64,000 nucleotides of DNA, from assembly GCA_017163975.1 (NCBI GenBank), contig JAFFSR010000248.1, positions 2,806,501 through 2,870,500 of the forward strand. The letters run 5' to 3'. The DNA comes from Anastatus disparis (lineage: Eukaryota > Arthropoda > Insecta > Hymenoptera > Eupelmidae). Shown piece after piece: positions 41,947-52,774 of this stretch; position 1 is the first letter of the stretch; each line of letters starts with the position of its first letter. Both the position numbers and the translations under genes were made by a program. The notes under the pieces are model-generated. The model saw only the letters and a program-made list of their open reading frames with translations, was not told where the DNA came from and searched no databases.

Positions 41947-44016
41947 TTATTGCGCACATTCTTCTTTGACGTAATTTTTCTTTTTTTTTTTCTCATTATT
42001 TAATAATTTTATGAAAGGATGAGCAGCAGTTCGAGCCATATACAATTTTTTCTTTGTCCCTACTTTTACTTTCCACACGTGGGTTTTTTGAATGCCGGCC
42101 AATTTAGGGGTCTTAAGCCACTCTTTTATTTTGCTTTGCCTAAAAACTTCAATATCTTCTTTTGGCAGTAAGATTAATTTAATTGCGTCAGTGTTAGGTT
42201 GAACTTTTTTTAAAAAAGCATTTGCATCTTGTATTGATTCAACATGACAATTTTGAAGATTATGTCTGGTTGCATAGTGTTTTACTAATCCACCGACGCC
42301 ATCAACCGCACCTTTCCCATGCCCCGTAGCTGAAAACAACCATTTTTGATTGTTAGAAGCTTTTTTCATTTCATGTAATTGAAATCGATTTTTGAAATGA
42401 CTTGCGGCTCCATCTGTTATAATCGATATTTGTTCTATTGAATTAGTTGAATCATTTTTCATCAAATCAATGATTTTTTGCATCGCCAACAAGGCATGAG
42501 CGGAATCATGTTTTGTATCATCACTGACGACAGCAAAACTTTTTATTACTGTTCCTTGATAACAAACAGCTGTAAAAATAGAAATCTGTTGATTGACCCA
42601 GTGATTGCCATGAACAGGACTACTGAGAATCACCGCCCAATTTTCAGCAAAATCACCATGCAGTACAAGATGTTTAGAATTAGTTCTGGCTATCTCTTTT
42701 TCCTCTTTTATGGCTTTTTGTTGTATGTTTTTAATATACATGTGGACGCTTGTTTTCACCGTCCAAATAGCAAGATTATTTATAAAATTGGACATTATTA
42801 ATGTTTTTTTTACGAGTTGCCCATTTTCCCACAAAGCAAAAACGATCTCATCATGTTCATTTATGGTTTCCAATCCAAACAAATTTAAACTAATACCACG
42901 AGAACCCGGGCATATAGAACAATCTTGGAAATAGCACTGCTCTGATGCATTTGTACAAACAATTGCTGACAAAAGCATGGAGCGAAGATTATTCAGATCT
43001 GAATACTTTCCTCCGATGAAATTGATAATACAGTTCACATATAAATCAAAATTTGCACAGTAAATGCAGAGACAGACTTCTTTAATAGGATTCAACATAA
43101 CAAACTTTGGTCTTAGAATATAAAACTTTGTTATGCCCATTTTTATTTCTGGATGTTCTTGTTTAAATAATTTATATATCTCTTTTAAACTGCGCGTTAG
43201 AAAACGTTCTACTTTTTTTTCTTTTTTTCCATTTTCTTTAACGGTCACAACGTCAGATTTATTGGAACTTTGACGTGTACAGTTGAAATCGTCATTCAGA
43301 AAATATTCCACTGCGATTTTCGTAGACTTTTCGTCTAAGGGATGACCAGTGTATACATCAGGTTGAGAATATATTTCCTTAGTTTTTACAAGCATTCGTG
43401 CTTTATCAATCATGTGAACAGTCACTTCGGGAAAGATAGATAAAATTTTAGATTTTGATACCAACAAAGGAATCAGCGTAAGAATTTTAATTTTTTCATT
43501 GATACTGCCACAAATTTTAAGCGCTACTCCCAAATTGTTAAACCATTCATCGCAGAAGCATTGAGAAAAACCATCATGGAATGCATCAATTGAAACATTG
43601 TATGCTTCCGATAATTTGCAGCTAGTTGCAGAGGAAAATAAAGAAATTAATTCTGATTTCTTTCTCGTGACGTATGTTTCTAAAGAAGAGTCATCAACAG
43701 CTCTCTTCCTTTTCAGCGGTGAAACATTACCGAAGGAACTTGAAATTAAAGTCTCGTTCAAATACTCAATCCGCTCTGGAGTGCTTGCACGAAAATCGTG
43801 GTCTTCAGTATGGACCAAGTAAGCATCATTATCTGAATCGATCACATCAATAATTTTCGTTGATTCAATTTTCTTGATGCGTTTATAACAGTTGAAACAT
43901 ACATAATCAGAACTATGTACCGCCTTGTCAGACAAATGTTGCTGCAGATGTTCTGCTAAATTTTCCAACATTCTAAATTTGGTAGCGGTATTAAATAATT
44001 TTTTTGTGTGATCCAA
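41947..44016 (-). CDS. 689-aa transposase, Sola-like
   Basis: Uninterrupted minus-strand frame. The N-terminal part has a zinc-binding candidate (YVCFNCYKRIKKIE, residues 38-51) and ELISLFSSATSCKLSEAYN. The middle has CLCIYCANFDLYVNC and CSICPGSRG. The catalytic part shows LVLHGDFAENWAVI, HGNHWVNQQISIFTAVCYQG, VVSDDTKHDSAHALL, IITDGAASHFKNRFQLHEM and SATGHGKGAVDGVGGLVKHY, with the acidic residues expected of a DDE/D nuclease. I recall this DFAEN...DGAASHFKNRF...GKG.VDG.GG layout from Sola-type and related animal transposases; the family name is inferred. Lys-rich tail. It is the only full-length intact transposase in the window, implying a recent insertion. Confidence 0.7.
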   Translation of the reverse strand: MDHTKKLFNTATKFRMLENLAEHLQQHLSDKAVHSSDYVCFNCYKRIKKIESTKIIDVIDSDNDAYLVHTEDHDFRASTPERIEYLNETLISSSFGNVSPLKRKRAVDDSSLETYVTRKKSELISLFSSATSCKLSEAYNVSIDAFHDGFSQCFCDEWFNNLGVALKICGSINEKIKILTLIPLLVSKSKILSIFPEVTVHMIDKARMLVKTKEIYSQPDVYTGHPLDEKSTKIAVEYFLNDDFNCTRQSSNKSDVVTVKENGKKEKKVERFLTRSLKEIYKLFKQEHPEIKMGITKFYILRPKFVMLNPIKEVCLCIYCANFDLYVNCIINFIGGKYSDLNNLRSMLLSAIVCTNASEQCYFQDCSICPGSRGISLNLFGLETINEHDEIVFALWENGQLVKKTLIMSNFINNLAIWTVKTSVHMYIKNIQQKAIKEEKEIARTNSKHLVLHGDFAENWAVILSSPVHGNHWVNQQISIFTAVCYQGTVIKSFAVVSDDTKHDSAHALLAMQKIIDLMKNDSTNSIEQISIITDGAASHFKNRFQLHEMKKASNNQKWLFSATGHGKGAVDGVGGLVKHYATRHNLQNCHVESIQDANAFLKKVQPNTDAIKLILLPKEDIEVFRQSKIKEWLKTPKLAGIQKTHVWKVKVGTKKKLYMARTAAHPFIKLLNNEKKKKKNYVKEECAQ

Positions 44017-44735
44017 AAAAATTTGGACACTTCCGTCTCTTCTCGGAATAAGTTTCAGACATATTTCAAAATGAGTCTCAATATCTAGAAATTAAACGGT
44101 ATAAAAGATGTAAGATAACTACCGTAAATAGCTGCTTTCTTAAGTAAACCTAAGGCACTTAAATTATCTATGCGATATTTAGCCACCTAGCGGTATATCT
44201 AGATATCTACGTATATATACATCTGTTATGTAAATATGAAAATTTTTTTCTCAATTTTTTTTATATCTCTTACTTAACCAAAATATTCCAAATTCCACAC
44301 CGATGAAAATATAGGTCTTAAGGCCACCTATCCATGAAAAAAATTTGAGACAAAAAAAAAATGGCTTTTTTGAGAAAAATGCATTTTTCATTTTTTACAA
44401 AAAGTGCAATTGCACTTCCGTTTTTTTGTTAAAAAAATAAAAGACGGTGGAATTAAAAGAGCATCCACTGTAGCATTGAACGAGCCTAAATTTATTTATA
44501 AAGATCACTACAGGGATAAAAACGATTAAAAGAAAAAAAAAAAATTTTCGATTTTTGAGAATTGAAAATTTATAAGTCATTTTTAAAAAGTGCATAAAAA
44601 CTGCATTATTGATGATATTGAAAAATAAAAAAATACGTATACGCTTATTTTCAAAGTAGAATAATATAAAAAATTTTCAAGCAGTTCGGAGAGATAGGTG
44701 CAGTCGGTCTGCATGATTTGAGATGGAATCGGTCA

Positions 44736-45888
44736 TAAATTGTTTAACAATACTATATAATTTCGGATAAATATCTTTATTTGGGATCTCTGCGCTTATT
44801 ATTTCATCAACTTTTTCGGAAGTGTTCATTTTATCATTTTTATCTGAGAATAATAACATATGCATATGTGGTAATCCTCGTTTTTGAAATTCAATTACGT
44901 AACTATACGCAACACATTTTCCAAATATTCCTCTTTTAATTAATAATTCTTCCACTTTTTGATGAAATACTTTTGTTACAATATCCGGCCTATCTATTGA
45001 ATTTTCATAATTTTCCGAGTTTTTAATTATTGCTTTCCAATGTGGATTACACGTTATAGTTAAAAAAAGGTCAGGTTTACCATGATAATTTACAAGTGTC
45101 ATCGAGTCCATGTAATTTTGTTCCATAAATCGTGGACTGCCTGTAGAATTTTATGGTAATATGACCATTTTTCCAATTTTTAACGATTCTAATTCTTTTT
45201 TGTTATGTAAATAGTCCATTACTCCTTCGTAACAATCACTTCTTAATATATTTTGATTTTTTTGTATAAAATATAATCTAGAGGATTCAACTTTTACAAA
45301 TGCATCAATGATTGCCTGATGAGATATTTTCCCCAATTTGAGGTATGGATTAAATTCATTTCTAATACTAAATCTATAATTATAAAATTGCAAAATTGAA
45401 ATATTAGTTTTTCCAAATTTACTTTTCATGTTTGGCATCCATCCAGAACCACCATTAGGATAAATTAGCGGATATGTCATAGGATCTGTATGTTTGCTAA
45501 TTGTTGGTATACTGATTGGTTTTTCATACTTAGAGTAAATGACAATATCACGTTAGATAGGAGAAAGATCATCTTTTCCAACATGTACTATCGCGACTTC
45601 GTTACAGGTAGGTACATTATATCTATTTTTATCCAAATTGTTATTGCAGACAATAGACATTGTAACTGTTCTTGGAGGACAATTGATTTTTGGACATCGT
45701 TGCAGTTCTTCTTTTTCTACTTCATGCATCATTTTATAGGCTTTTGCATTAGGGTTAATGTTTCTTATCAAATTATCTAATTGTTTTAATAATACTAAAT
45801 TTGTATTGAATTTATTACGTTTAATCGTTGCAATTTCATTATCTAAAACATATAATTGTCCATATTTACGTGCTTCATCTTTATTAGT
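44736..45888 (-). pseudogene. Helitron 2: Rep HUH endonuclease region
   Basis: Minus strand in order: DEARKYGQLYVLDNEIATIK (about 45880), LIRNINPNAKAYKMMHEVEK, RYNVPTCNEVAIVHVGKDD (45570), then MTYPLIYPNGGSGW (45480), then YMDSMTLVNYHGKPDLFLTI and TCNPHWK, and the HUH motif EFQKRGLPHMHMLLF (about 44880). The HxH histidines are present. Stops separate 45553, 45480 and 45126 segments. Family role: rolling-circle endonuclease that nicks and joins single strands. The ORF runs into the terminal repeat of the Sola-like element at 44734. Confidence 0.88.
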
Positions 45889-47256
45889 CTAGTCATTGGA
45901 GGCAAAAATAGGGTATAACCTGGAAATTCTTTCGGTTCGCACCGATTTTCATAAAACTTTAGGATTAAGCTTATATTACCCTACAGATCAAAAGTTATAT
46001 ATCGGCGAGGTGCGCTTTTTGCTTTAAAGGGGTAAAAACTACCCTTAAAATTGAAAAATAGTAAAAATGCCGATTTACGCTTATAAATAATTAAAATAAT
46101 CTTGAAATGTCTAAAATAAGTATTGTTTAATATTGTGGAACATAATTAATGATATTAAGCATTTTTACAACCCTTAAAAACCACCCCTTTGACTTAATAA
46201 AAAGAGCATATATAGTTTTTAATATTAAAAAATATTTTTATGATACAATTATGGAAAAATATTAACGTTTTGAGTTTATGATATAATTTTTAATTTATTA
46301 CATTATTTCAACCCTTAAAAACTACCCCTTACGATGAAAAATAGAAAAAAATAATTTTGAACATGTAAATTATTTTGTAATGACATATTTATATTAAATT
46401 AGACATTTTTTCACAGTTTATAATGATTTTTATTTTATTGTAACATTTCAACCCTTAAAAACAACCCTTGATGATAAAATGCCAAAAAAACGAGTCTTTA
46501 GTACTTTTAATAATTTAATAACTTTTATTCTATTAATAATATATTTTTTATGTCTTATTATAGAATTTAGAATATATTTAAGTATTTTACATTTAAAAAT
46601 GACTATTTATGGTTAAAATTATAAGACTATCATAACTTAAAAATTATTATTATTATTATTATTATAAGAACAAAATAAAAAAATACAAATATTTCACTTA
46701 AATTTCAAACAAATTTTTTTAAATTCTATTCATTATCAATTTCGACTTCTTCTTCTTCTCCTGGATCTGTAATCGGAGGACAGTTTAAACAATTGTCACC
46801 GGAGCATGTTCCACATGTCGAGTTACAAAATAATCCTAATTTTCTGCAACTGCAATTAGCACCGCAAGTAGTCTTACAGTTGCAAAAAATCATTCTTACA
46901 AGCTGTTCTGGTGCAGGATGGTTTAGCATTCTTGTAGGCTCTAAAAAACCATCTTTATGGATCCATCCCCAATTTGTCGGAAGAATATTTTTATTTCCTA
47001 ACCATATTTGCGTTTGCAAATATACTCTTTTAAAATGTTCGCATAAAGCATCAACTGTTGGAACTAATGATGACAATTTTACAGCGCTATTTTTAGTTGT
47101 AGCCTTGATAAAGGTCTGGTAACGCATATTTTCTAAATACGTAGATAAATTAACTTTCTCTAATTTATTCATTTGTATATCTTTCGCAGTCCCACATCAA
47201 ATCGGCAAGCTACATAGTCTCATTTCTTTTCTTCTACCTGAGTTTCTACTTATATG

Positions 47257-47322
<66 letters not shown>

Positions 47323-48576
47323 CCACTTACAAAATATACATATAGGAACTGAAAAGAATAGAAGCTATATACCGTACAGACTCAAAGAAACTGTAAAATA
47401 TTTAAATGTATGTATCTAAAATACTCGAAAATAAACGAATTTATGCGCTCCGAAAATTATACCGAAAAAGTACAATTGGTTTTTTTTATGATAACTCCGC
47501 TAATTTTTAAGCGTTTTAATTGTTCCAAAATGGATTTTGTAGGTAATTGTATCATCTTTAAGTCATGTAAATATCAATTTTTAAAAAGTTTTATTTTTTG
47601 AAATTTTTTAGTTTGAAGGGCCAAAAATAGGTGGTACTTGGCTCTGATTACAGAATTCTAGCACTGATATCTTAGTTGATTTTTATCGGACAAAAATAAA
47701 AAAAAAAGCAAAATATTCATGAAAAAAAAGCTATATTTTTTAACACTAGTACTTTTTACGTACATCTGTTAATTATTGAGATATTTTAAAAAAAGGATGA
47801 ATTTTTGAAAAATAAAAAAAATTTTTTTTTATGTAAACTTGATTTTTTTAAAAAAATAAGAATCCTAAATTGCTGAAACTTCTAGAACACATAGTTGGTA
47901 CCTAAATAAGATAAACCCTAAAAGGATTTCTTTATATTTCAAAACCTGTCTTAATGACAGTGGTTCGAATATTGAAATTTTATTGTTAAACTATATAAAA
48001 TAAATTTATTTTCCTTGTAGCTCCTTTAATTTTTATACTATTGACTTAAAACAAAATTGATTTTAAAGATAATCTTAATACCTTCAAAAAATATGATATA
48101 CATTTTTCTCAAAAAGTATGCCATTTTTCTGTTATTTAACGTTGAATATTGCTCTTAAAGTTTCAAGCGTAACAGTATTAATATTCAATAATTCATAATT
48201 CCTTATGTATTGTATATAAAATAATGATTAAAAATGGAATTGTTTTGTTTTTTTACAAGCTTTATTTTTGTTCCTAATGAGTTTTTTGATAAAATTAAAA
48301 CTTTTCAAGTTATTTCATGAAAAACCGTCAGAAAACATGCTTTTTTACACTAAAAATCTATGTTTTCAATCACCTATAGCTCGAAAAGTATTCATTTAAC
48401 AAAAAAACTCATTAAAAACTTTTTGCTATTAATTGATTTTTACATCGAATTATATGGTTTTTTTTCTCACCACCCCCGAGAAGGGGCGGCTCCCGCCCCC
48501 TGGGCAAAAGCATTATACAACTTTTGTTTTTTGGACTATTCTTTACCTACTGACAAATTTTCATGTTAATCCATCC
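45889..48576. mobile_element. 2.7-kb insertion of unknown type within Helitron 2 Rep
   Basis: The Helitron Rep N-terminus stops at LKHF (about 48590) and resumes at DEARKYGQ (45880), so the sequence between is foreign. I see no inverted ends. Content: four spaced copies of ACCCTTAAAAACYACCCCTT (about 46030, 46170, 46310, 46450), a cysteine-rich ORF at 46726-47172, and a (TA)n(TG)n microsatellite at about 47257-47322. Only the end of a protein is present, so this may be the truncated 3' part of a larger element. Confidence 0.5.
46726..47172 (-). CDS. CXC-type cysteine-rich C-terminal fragment
   Basis: 148 residues beginning MNKLEKVNLSTYLENMRY. Contains KLSSLVPTVDALCEHFKRVY, LPTNWGWIHKDGFLEPTRML, HPAPEQLVRMIFCNCKTTCG, then a dense cysteine cluster (NCSCRKLGLFCNSTCGTC, SGDNCLNCPP) and an acidic tail EEEEVEIDNE. 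The LP..WGW...G.L.P...APE.L......C.CK..C pattern is a zinc-binding CXC-like module common at the C-terminus of uncharacterised arthropod transposon proteins. The upstream catalytic part is absent here. Function not known. Confidence 0.5.
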   Translation of the reverse strand: MNKLEKVNLSTYLENMRYQTFIKATTKNSAVKLSSLVPTVDALCEHFKRVYLQTQIWLGNKNILPTNWGWIHKDGFLEPTRMLNHPAPEQLVRMIFCNCKTTCGANCSCRKLGLFCNSTCGTCSGDNCLNCPPITDPGEEEEVEIDNE

Positions 48577-49098
48577 TTACCGACAAAATTTCCAGCTAAA
48601 ATGCTTCAATGACTGGACTATATTAGGATGCAAAGCATACACATTATGATAAATTTGTCCACATATTTTCATAACTTGTGGTCCTTTTTCTGTCAATTTA
48701 TCAAAATTAGCACCAAAACTTACGAATGCTAAAGCATTATTGTATAATCTTACATTTTGTCGAAAATCAATACTTTCTTTTGTACGTTCGGTTGCTAAAA
48801 GTTTTAATCGTTCTGGGTAAGGATGATTGTCTAACGATTCCACCTTACCTTTATGACAACAATTGGAGAAATCTCTACTTTTACTATATTCGAAAGCAAA
48901 ATGCTTTGCATCACAATAAACACATGTATGTGTCATGGAGCCAATGTAATTTTCAGATATAACATTTTCATCAAAATATACATTTGCAAAACAGCGAATG
49001 AATTTAGAATTACTTTCTTCTGCTAGAACTTTTTCATTCAATTTCTTTAATTTTTTTCCCATTATGTCCTTAATTTTATCATTTTTTTTGTTTATCAT
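48577..49098 (-). pseudogene. Helitron 2: N-terminal Helitron-like domain
   Basis: Minus strand. YIGSMTHTCVYCDAKHFAFE, NCCHKGKVESL, HPYPERLKLLA, FRQNVRLYNNALAFVSFGAN and VMKICGQIYHNVYALHPN are the hallmark zinc-binding and Helitron_like_N segments that precede Rep. The frame ends soon after LKHF where the 2.7-kb insertion begins. Confidence 0.88.
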
Positions 49099-49359
49099 GA
49101 CATCATTATTGTTATTACAAATATTATTGTTATTTTCAATATAATAATTAATGTCTTAAATTTTTAATCGTTTACACTTTTTAAGTGACGTTTTTAATTC
49201 ATAAGAATTATATATATATTTTCGCTTTCTCTCATCTGTTGGTTTATGCATTCCAATATTATAATTAAAATGTTGAAATTGGTAAAAATCATTATTCATT
49301 TGCGTTTTGTCAATAACATCTGAAATTTCCAATTGTTGATCATCAATTTTTTCTATTAT

Positions 49360-50595
49360 TTATATTTTATCATATTCAACATAATGTTCATTTTTTAATT
49401 TTCTGTAAGTTCTTCTTTTGCGTAATGCTTCTTTTTCACGTAGCTGTTTCAATTCATCAGTACTTATATTTTGAATCGATTTTACTTTTGCTATTCTAAT
49501 CTCTTCTAATATTTTTTCATATTTATGTGATTGTTCTTTTTTTAATTTTATATAAGCTTCTTTTTTTCGTAAAGCCTCACTTGCACGTATTTGTTCCAAT
49601 TCACCATTACTTTTTTTTTCCTTTGATTCCATTTTGGTTTTATTATTATTTTTTAACTTTTCTATATATTTATTTGGTTCAGAATATTTTGATTTTATTT
49701 AAGCTTCTTTCTTACGTGAAGCCTAACTCGCACGTATTTGTTCCAATTCATCATTACTTTTTTTTCCTTGGATTCCATTTTGTTTTTTTTTTTAGTATTT
49801 TTTAACTTTTCTATATATTTAGTTGGTTCAGAATCTTTTAATTTTATATAAGCTTCTCTCTTACGTGAAGCCTCATCAGAACATATTCGTTCTAATTGAT
49901 CATTACTTTTCATTTTCTTGAATTCTAATTTCGTTTTCTTAGTATTTTCTAACATTTCTTTATATTTATTTGGTTGTTCCATTTTCATTTTTAAATAAAC
50001 TTTTTTTCGTAAAGCATCATTGACACTTTTTTGTTCTAATTTTTCATTTTTTTTCCTGCATTTTTGTAATTTTCTGTTTTATTGCATTTTTTCGATATTC
50101 ATTCGATTTTTCTGTCACCTTTTTCTTAATCAACTTTGTTATAGATGAAGATTCCTTGTTATCTATTTCTTTTAATTCTTTTCTTTCTTGATTTAATTCA
50201 ATCTCATTATTCCTAATTTTATTATCGTTATAATTTATGCTAATATCATCAAAATCCATTAAATAATCATTTTTTTTTTTTAAATTTTCTTCTGAAGAGT
50301 CATTGTCAATTTCCATTAGAATTATTTCAAGATTAGAATCTTTTGGTTTGCAATACATTTGCATCATTTTTTTTATTCTACTAATAACTGCATTTGTAAT
50401 TTTTTTCCCAAGAAGTTCAATCTCAGCGTTATCTAAATTTAATGGTATTTTTTTTAAACAAGCTTTATGACAAAAACTTCTTCTTATCATGTCCAGTGGA
50501 TTATTGTAATTGATAGTTGCATTATTATAATTATGTAAAATTGGAAACATTGTTATTTGCTGTGTTTCAAAAATTTTCAATACATGTAATCGCAT
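49360..50595 (-). pseudogene. Helitron 2: coiled-coil/Lys-Glu-rich N-terminal region
   Basis: Three minus-strand pieces (50595-50044, 49988-49695, 49632-49360) separated by stops or shifts. The first starts MRLHVLKIFETQQITMF. The others contain 45-50-residue repeats such as LEQIRASEALRKKEAYIKLK and LKQLREKEALRKRRTYRKLK, and LERICSDEASRKREAYIKLK. This repeated basic helical segment is usual upstream of the zinc region in arthropod Helitrons. Probably DNA- or self-interaction. Confidence 0.7.
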
Positions 50596-51435
50596 TTGGG
50601 AAATATCGTATTTTAAGCAACATGGACATTAATTGTAAAGAAACGCTGCAATCATAATTGTTAGTGCAATAAAGCTGCTGGATTCAGAAGTGACCAGCTA
50701 ATACTGAACTTAAGGTAATATCGTTGTTGTCGCGACTCTAACTAAGATCGTGGTTGACCCAGCCACTGAAGATGAGGTCGTGGTTATATCAGTCACTTAA
50801 GGCAAGATGATGGTTGTTCCAGCCACTCAAGGTAACGTCATGATAGTCCCAGCTACTCTTAAGGACCTCAAGTAATATTTCGCAACCATCAATGACCACT
50901 GGTAACCGAAGTTAACCACTGTTACCTCAAATGACCATTCACAATCATCAATAACCATCTTAATCATCATGTAATCACTAATTATCATCAAGAATAATAA
51001 AAAATTTAGTCGTTATACAATTTACGTGAATAATTTGTATTAAAATAATTTGTATTGTTATAATATCTATCATTTTGTATGCTTGATTTAGAGCACTGTC
51101 ACTTCGTTAAGCCTTTGGTTTTTATCACACACTTCGCGTAAGAATGTACCTTTCACATACTTTTCTACGAAAACTTCTTTGAATGATTTTAATCATTTGC
51201 ATTCGTTTCAGATGTATGTACGAATACAAGTGAATATTTAAACAAATAACAATTTAATAATTCCGTAAAATTTTTTTGCCAATATTATTCTATTACACGA
51301 TTAATCAGTAGCTACTTTGCTTCAAGAGGGTAAAAGAATTAAGATCTTGTCTTAATTGGTTGCATCGTTCACATCCTCGCTTTATTTGAAAGGATTAAAG
51401 TAAAGTTAATTCGTCTGTCAGACCTTTACCACATA

Positions 51436-52774
51436 ATGCCAGATTATACCTCCAATGAAATAGTAGATATCATTCTTGTGCTTGGAGAATGCCATAGTAA
51501 TTATTTACAAGCAGCAACGTTATACCGCAATCGTTTTCCCGATAGAAGACACCCAAACGATCGTACCATTGCGAGACTTGTAGAGCGCCAACGTCAACGA
51601 CCAGTCGGTCCGCGACAAAGAGCAAGAACTAACGTTCTAGAAAGGGATGATCCTCAAGTGCTCGCAGTGTTAGGTATGGTAGCCATTGACTCCCGTGTTA
51701 ATACTCCAGAAATTAAAAAACAATTAGGTATTCCAAAATCCACGGTGCAAAGAATATTGAAAGTTCACAAATTCCATCCTTACCACATAACATTGACACA
51801 ACAATTGCAATGTAGGGACTTCGAACAAAGGCGTCAATTTTGTGCTTGGGCACAAAGATTGATACAACGAGATCCAGAATTTTTTAATTACGTCTTATTA
51901 AGAGGCGGTCGGAACCAAATCGGTGACTTGCGGTATATATCAAGTCAGCATTTTTCGCTTTACGATAATATTTTGTGTATTTTTATGGCTTAAACTATTT
52001 TAAATTATTCTTTATATACATGACTAGAGGAAATGACTATATTTTTACCATATGAATAAGTAAATAAATCATTATAAGCATTTATTACAAATATCAAACT
52101 GACTTGACATATACCGCATGCAAAAAACTGTCGTGTCGATTGTTAGGTGGCATTTTTCGCTTTATAACAATATTTTGTATATTTTTGTGGCTTTAACTAT
52201 TTTAAATTATTCTTTATATACATGACTAGAGGAAATGACTATATTTTTACCATATTAATAAATGAATAAATTATTATAAGCATCTATTACAAGCACTGAA
52301 TTAAGTCACCGATTTGGTTCCGACCGCCTCTTAAGTGATGAAGCCACTTTTTATAATATTGGTCAACTTTACAGGCACACTTGCCATTATTATTCTGTCC
52401 AAAATCCTCACTGGCATCAAGAAGTAAATTATCAGCAACGTTGGAGTTTGATTGTCTAGAGCGGTATTATAAATAGATACTTGATTGGACCCTATTACTT
52501 CGACAAAAACATAAAAGGACGCAACTATTCATACTTTTTAAGAAATGATTTACTGAGATTACTCAAAAATGTGGATCCATACCCAAGACTCCGCATGTGG
52601 TTTCAGCATGATGGTGCACCTGCCAATTTTTCCAGCATTGTTCGTCGATATTTAAACATCAAATTTACTAATCAATGGATGGGACGTAGTGGACCTAAAG
52701 AATAATGCCCGAGATCTCATGATTTGACAAGCTTAGACTTTTTTCTGTGGTATTATCTAAAAAATATAACTTGC
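51436..52774 (+). pseudogene. Mariner-like (DUF4817-type) transposase, interrupted
   Basis: Starts MPDYTSNEIVDIILVLGECH, a typical DUF4817 helix-turn-helix start, then RHPNDRTIARLVERQ and VNTPEIKKQLGIPKSTVQRI. At NYVLL (51897) a 429-bp MITE interrupts; beyond it the frame resumes with SDEATFYNIGQLYRH (first catalytic Asp). TAG at about 52456 replaces the Trp of V-W-S-G. Second Asp in QHDGAPANF, then TAA at 52703, and third Asp in DLTSLDFFLWYYLKN. The 30-bp minisatellite starts directly after LKN and removes the C-terminus. MITE, two nonsense codons and end truncation make it dead. Confidence 0.85.
51902..52330. mobile_element. 429-bp TTAA MITE, GAGGCGGTC family, inside mariner transposase
   Basis: TTAA at 51898-51901 and 52331-52334. 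Same ends, interior and length as the copy at 16827-17255, with only scattered differences. Excision with one TTAA joins VLL to SDEATF in frame. Confidence 0.9.

Larger units (their letters stand above)
39531..44734 (-). mobile_element. Sola-like DNA transposon, 5.2 kb, inside Helitron 2
   Basis: Target duplication ATAA at 39527-39530 and 44735-44738. Inverted ends of about 500 bp start GACCGATTCCATCTCAAATC and run through GGTGCAGTCGGTCTGCATG to the TTCATATTTACATA segment (about 40045 and 44227). Contains one long transposase gene on the minus strand and a 1.66-kb palindrome near its 3' end. A 4-bp duplication plus the transposase type suggest Sola, though Chapaev-like elements also make 4-bp duplications. 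Confidence 0.75.
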
